From positions 62,001 through 126,000 of the forward strand of contig QHSP01000029.1 in assembly GCA_003220495.1 (NCBI GenBank): 64,000 nt of DNA, read 5' to 3'. The translations under genes were made by a program, and so were the position numbers. Positions 61,945 to 64,000 of this stretch are shown here, piece by piece. Origin of the DNA: Candidatus Rokuibacteriota bacterium (GTDB taxonomy: Bacteria > Methylomirabilota > Methylomirabilia > Rokubacteriales > CSP1-6). The notes beneath the pieces were generated by a model. That model had not been told where the DNA came from, searched no databases, and worked only from the letters and a program-made list of their open reading frames with translations. The first letter of the stretch is position 1, and every line of letters starts with the position of its first letter.

Positions 61945-63510
61945 TCAGTTGCCGCTGCCGGTCTGGCCGTTGAAGATGAAGTAGAGACCGGTGTACGCGG
62001 TGACCAGGCTGGCGATCGCCGTCAGGATCGTGACGTAGTCCTGCCACCACTTGACCGCGACCTCGGGCACCGTCACCACGGCGCCGGGCTCGAGCGGCGG
62101 CGCGTCGGCCATCGCGTACGTTTTTCCGTTGCGGAAGGTCACGAGCGTGTTCATGAGCCGGGCCCGGTTCGTGGGCCCGCCGGCGAGCGCGACGTACTCA
62201 CGCGGCGTCAGGTCGGGCCGGAAGTCGTGGGCGCCCGGCGTCTTGACCTCACCGAGAATGAAGATCCGGTCCTCGACGATCGGCAGCACGAACACGTCGC
62301 CGTTCTGGAGCACGATGTTCGGCGCGTCGTCCTTCTCGACCAGCATGCGGTAGAGGTCGATGGGGATCCGCTGCCGCGGGCCGGTGGTCCCGCTCCGCTC
62401 GACGAGCGCCAGGCGCAGGTCGGCGTAGGCGGCAGCGCCGCCCGCCCGGTCGAGGACGTCACGCACGCGCTCGCCCTGCGCCAGCTCGAGGCGCTGGAGG
62501 ATCGTCGACTTGCCGGCGACGGAGGCCTTGGTGCTCTCGGCGGTGCCGATGAACGCGCCGCGGACCTCGACGACGTCCTGCAGCGACGAGATCGCCGGCA
62601 CGAAGATCGCGTCACCGGGTCGCAGCATGAGCTCCGTGGGCGGCGTCAGCGCCGAGCGCAGATCGAGCGGCATCGCTTCCTTGCGGTCGCCGGCGCCCAC
62701 ACGCGTCAGGCGGGCATCGCCGATCGCGGCCGTCTGGCTCAGGCCACCCACCAGCTCCAAGAGCTCGCGCAGGGACGGCGTCGGGCCGATCTCGTATTCG
62801 CCGGGCCGGCGCACCGCGCCGGAGAGCGTGACGGAACCCGAGCGCGGGGGCACGTGGATCCTGAGCCCCTCCTCGACGAACGGATTCTGCGTGAGGTCGC
62901 CGCGCAGCTGGAAGGCGAGCAGGTCGATCGTGCGCGCGGCGCTCCGACGCGTCAGCACGATGTTCCGCATGCTCCCGCGAGGCGAGACGCCGCCGGCTTC
63001 GAGGATGACGTCGTACACGCGGCGGGTCGCCGTGGTCTGCAGGGTCCCCGGACGCTCCACGTCCCCCGACACCGTCACCTCGAACGTGCGCGGCGCCACG
63101 ACCGTGATGGTCGCGTCGGCGTACTTGAACACGTCGCGCGCGCGTTCGGACACTTTGCGATGCGCCTCGAGCAACGTCAGGCCCCCGACGGGGAGAGCCC
63201 CGAGCGGCGGCACATTGATCGCGCCCTCGAGATCGACGACCGCCTGCTGGCGGATCACCTCGAGCCGTCCTGCGATCTGGACGTCCAGAACGTCACCCGG
63301 AGCGAGTCGGTAGTCCGGCCCGGGCGTGACCCCCCGTGGCGACGCCGACGCCAGTGGCGGGGTCGGTGCCGGTGCCGGGGTCGACCGCGGCGTCGGCCCA
63401 GGCGGCAGCGGGGGCGAAGTGCTCGGAATTTGAGCGAACCCCGGACTGGGCGCCAGTAGGGACACCACGATGAGCAGGCTGAGGCACCTGCGTAGACTAC
63501 CGGGCTTCAT
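61945..63510 (-). CDS. Wza-like polysaccharide export protein with SLBB domains
   Basis: An exported protein of about 521 residues. Signal peptide LSLLIVVSLLAPSPGFAQ, without a lipobox cysteine. A Pro-rich linker precedes the Poly_export domain (DYRLAPGDVLDVQIAGR, about 66-82). Two or more SLBB repeats follow (VSGDVERPGTLQTT, LSGAVRRPGEYEIG, ILGEVKTPGAHDFR). The C-terminal helix (ILTAIASLVTAYTGLYFIF) would cross the outer membrane or anchor the protein. It leads the locus from the promoter near 63.55 kb. ATG 63510 gives the most normal signal peptide; GTG 63522 is possible. Confidence 0.9.
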   Translation of the reverse strand: MKPGSLRRCLSLLIVVSLLAPSPGFAQIPSTSPPLPPGPTPRSTPAPAPTPPLASASPRGVTPGPDYRLAPGDVLDVQIAGRLEVIRQQAVVDLEGAINVPPLGALPVGGLTLLEAHRKVSERARDVFKYADATITVVAPRTFEVTVSGDVERPGTLQTTATRRVYDVILEAGGVSPRGSMRNIVLTRRSAARTIDLLAFQLRGDLTQNPFVEEGLRIHVPPRSGSVTLSGAVRRPGEYEIGPTPSLRELLELVGGLSQTAAIGDARLTRVGAGDRKEAMPLDLRSALTPPTELMLRPGDAIFVPAISSLQDVVEVRGAFIGTAESTKASVAGKSTILQRLELAQGERVRDVLDRAGGAAAYADLRLALVERSGTTGPRQRIPIDLYRMLVEKDDAPNIVLQNGDVFVLPIVEDRIFILGEVKTPGAHDFRPDLTPREYVALAGGPTNRARLMNTLVTFRNGKTYAMADAPPLEPGAVVTVPEVAVKWWQDYVTILTAIASLVTAYTGLYFIFNGQTGSGN

Positions 63511-63545
63511 TCGGTCGTCCACGACACCAAATGGAAATTAAAGTT

Positions 63546-63575
63546 ATTGTCTCTTTTCGGAAACGGCGAGGTCAA
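63546..63575 (-). promoter_or_regulatory. Sigma-70-like promoter for the polysaccharide locus
   Basis: On the minus strand, TTGACC (63575-63570) and GACAAT (63551-63546) are spaced by 18 bases, in the most AT-rich stretch of the window and about 35 bases ahead of the exporter start codon. Confidence 0.6.
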
Positions 63576-63610
63576 GGAAATTGCATATGGATTGCAATAG
63601 TTTCCTTGAC
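63571..63610. repeat. Inverted repeat holding both divergent -35 boxes
   Basis: Perfect 10-bp arms GTCAAGGAAA (63571-63580) and TTTCCTTGAC (63601-63610) flank 20 bases containing TTGCAT and TTGCAA. Each arm contains the TTGAC of a -35 box pointing outward, one for the leftward polysaccharide genes and one for the rightward protease gene. A regulator binding here could control both. Confidence 0.75.
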
Positions 63611-63634
63611 ACTCAGGAGTCGGCCGGGTACGAT
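63606..63634 (+). promoter_or_regulatory. Sigma-70-like promoter for the HtrA-type protease
   Basis: Consensus TTGACA (63606-63611), a 17-base spacer and TACGAT (63629-63634) on the plus strand, about 50 bases before the protease start codon. This is the best sigma-70 match seen in the window. Confidence 0.7.
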
Positions 63635-63684
63635 CCGCTACGCTATACGGCGAGAGCGGAGACCTGAGGCGCGAGGCGTCCCCG

Positions 63685-64000
63685 ATGGTACCTAGAAGCA
63701 TCCGCATCGCCCTGGCCGCCTGTGCGCTTTTCGCCTTTCTCGGCGCAGGCTTCTGGATTCACGCGCTCTTCTTCACGCGGTCACCCCTGACCGCATCGTC
63801 GCCCGTGCAGGCGCCGAACGCGGCGGAAGCCCTCCAGTCGGCTTTCGTGAGCGTTGCCGAGCACGTTCGGCCCGCCGTCGTCCACATCAGCCCCGTCCAG
63901 GTCGCGAAGCGTCGCCGGCCGCCGATCGCCCCCGGTCCGTTCGCGGACGACCCGCTTCTAAAGGACTTTTTCGACCAGTTCTTCGGTCCGCGAGTCCCCG
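63685..64000 (+). CDS. HtrA/DegP-family serine protease, 3' end cut by window
   Basis: Only the first 105 residues are in the window. An N-terminal signal anchor (IALAACALFAFLGAGFWIHALFF) is followed by SAFVSVAEHVRPAVVHISP and DPLLKDFFDQFFGPRVP. These match the segment of HtrA/DegQ proteases before the trypsin-like domain; the catalytic triad and PDZ domains would lie beyond the window. It is a periplasmic quality-control protease, divergent from the polysaccharide locus and sharing its promoter palindrome. ATG 63685 has only a weak ribosome site. Confidence 0.82.
   Translation, partial: MVPRSIRIALAACALFAFLGAGFWIHALFFTRSPLTASSPVQAPNAAEALQSAFVSVAEHVRPAVVHISPVQVAKRRRPPIAPGPFADDPLLKDFFDQFFGPRVP

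Overview
The window is about 64 kb of very GC-rich, densely packed chromosome. LptD, a KdsC-type phosphatase, a Wza-type export protein and an HtrA-type protease mark a diderm (Gram-negative) bacterium. The composition, the gene set (RNase J, trpCFBA-accD-folC, a DPPR-synthase-like UbiA enzyme) and the high share of translationally coupled starts would suit an uncultured soil lineage such as Rokubacteria/Methylomirabilota. That placement is inference; there is no rRNA gene here to test it. Almost every gene from 2.4 to 63.5 kb lies on the minus strand. Exceptions are an anti-sigma factor fragment, a broken DUF4139 gene, a small 2H phosphoesterase and the first part of an HtrA protease.

Region 1 (1-16.6 kb) is mostly housekeeping. 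It holds a zinc-finger anti-sigma factor (5' end missing), a DUF4139 gene spread over three frames, a small exported protein, ftsK and RNase J, an M23 peptidase, rsmA with a divergent 2H phosphoesterase, coaE-polA, and glnE-glnB. Region 2 (16.6-34 kb) carries a Na/Pi cotransporter, a histidine phosphatase, gltX, a DUF362 protein and a UbiA-family prenyltransferase. It continues with a UDP-sugar dehydrogenase, a sugar aminotransferase, lptD, folC, accD, trpABFC and a nicotinate phosphoribosyltransferase. Region 3 (34-38 kb) has galU, DUF2062, a WecA/MraY-type transferase and a second sugar aminotransferase.

Region 4 (38-63.5 kb) is a large surface-polysaccharide locus read leftward from a promoter near 63.55 kb. 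The order is Wza-like exporter, ExeA-like ATPase, degenerate HD-GYP protein, Wzz/BY-kinase with a C-terminal SPOR region, O-antigen ligase-like protein, KdsC-like phosphatase, Wzx-like flippase and methyltransferase. These are followed by two GT2 and several GT4 glycosyltransferases, a GT39-like membrane transferase, an asparagine synthase, a GT4-methyltransferase fusion, a PHP-domain membrane protein, WbqC and a PIG-L deacetylase. Together they could build, modify, flip, polymerise and export a lipid-linked glycan; galU, the UDP-sugar dehydrogenase, the aminotransferases and the WecA-like enzyme could supply precursors. The layout resembles exosortase-type EPS loci, but no exosortase is visible.

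The most unusual signals are: the kinase with an extra transmembrane helix, two SPOR-like repeats and an altered Walker A' motif; a 44-bp inverted repeat that forms the 3' end of a phosphatase reading frame; two further long palindromes sharing a core motif; a repeat found at three sites, one touching the polA start codon; polA with Tyr at the ddNTP-discrimination position; and two divergent promoters whose -35 boxes form an inverted repeat. No tRNA, rRNA, CRISPR array, transposase or prophage gene was seen.
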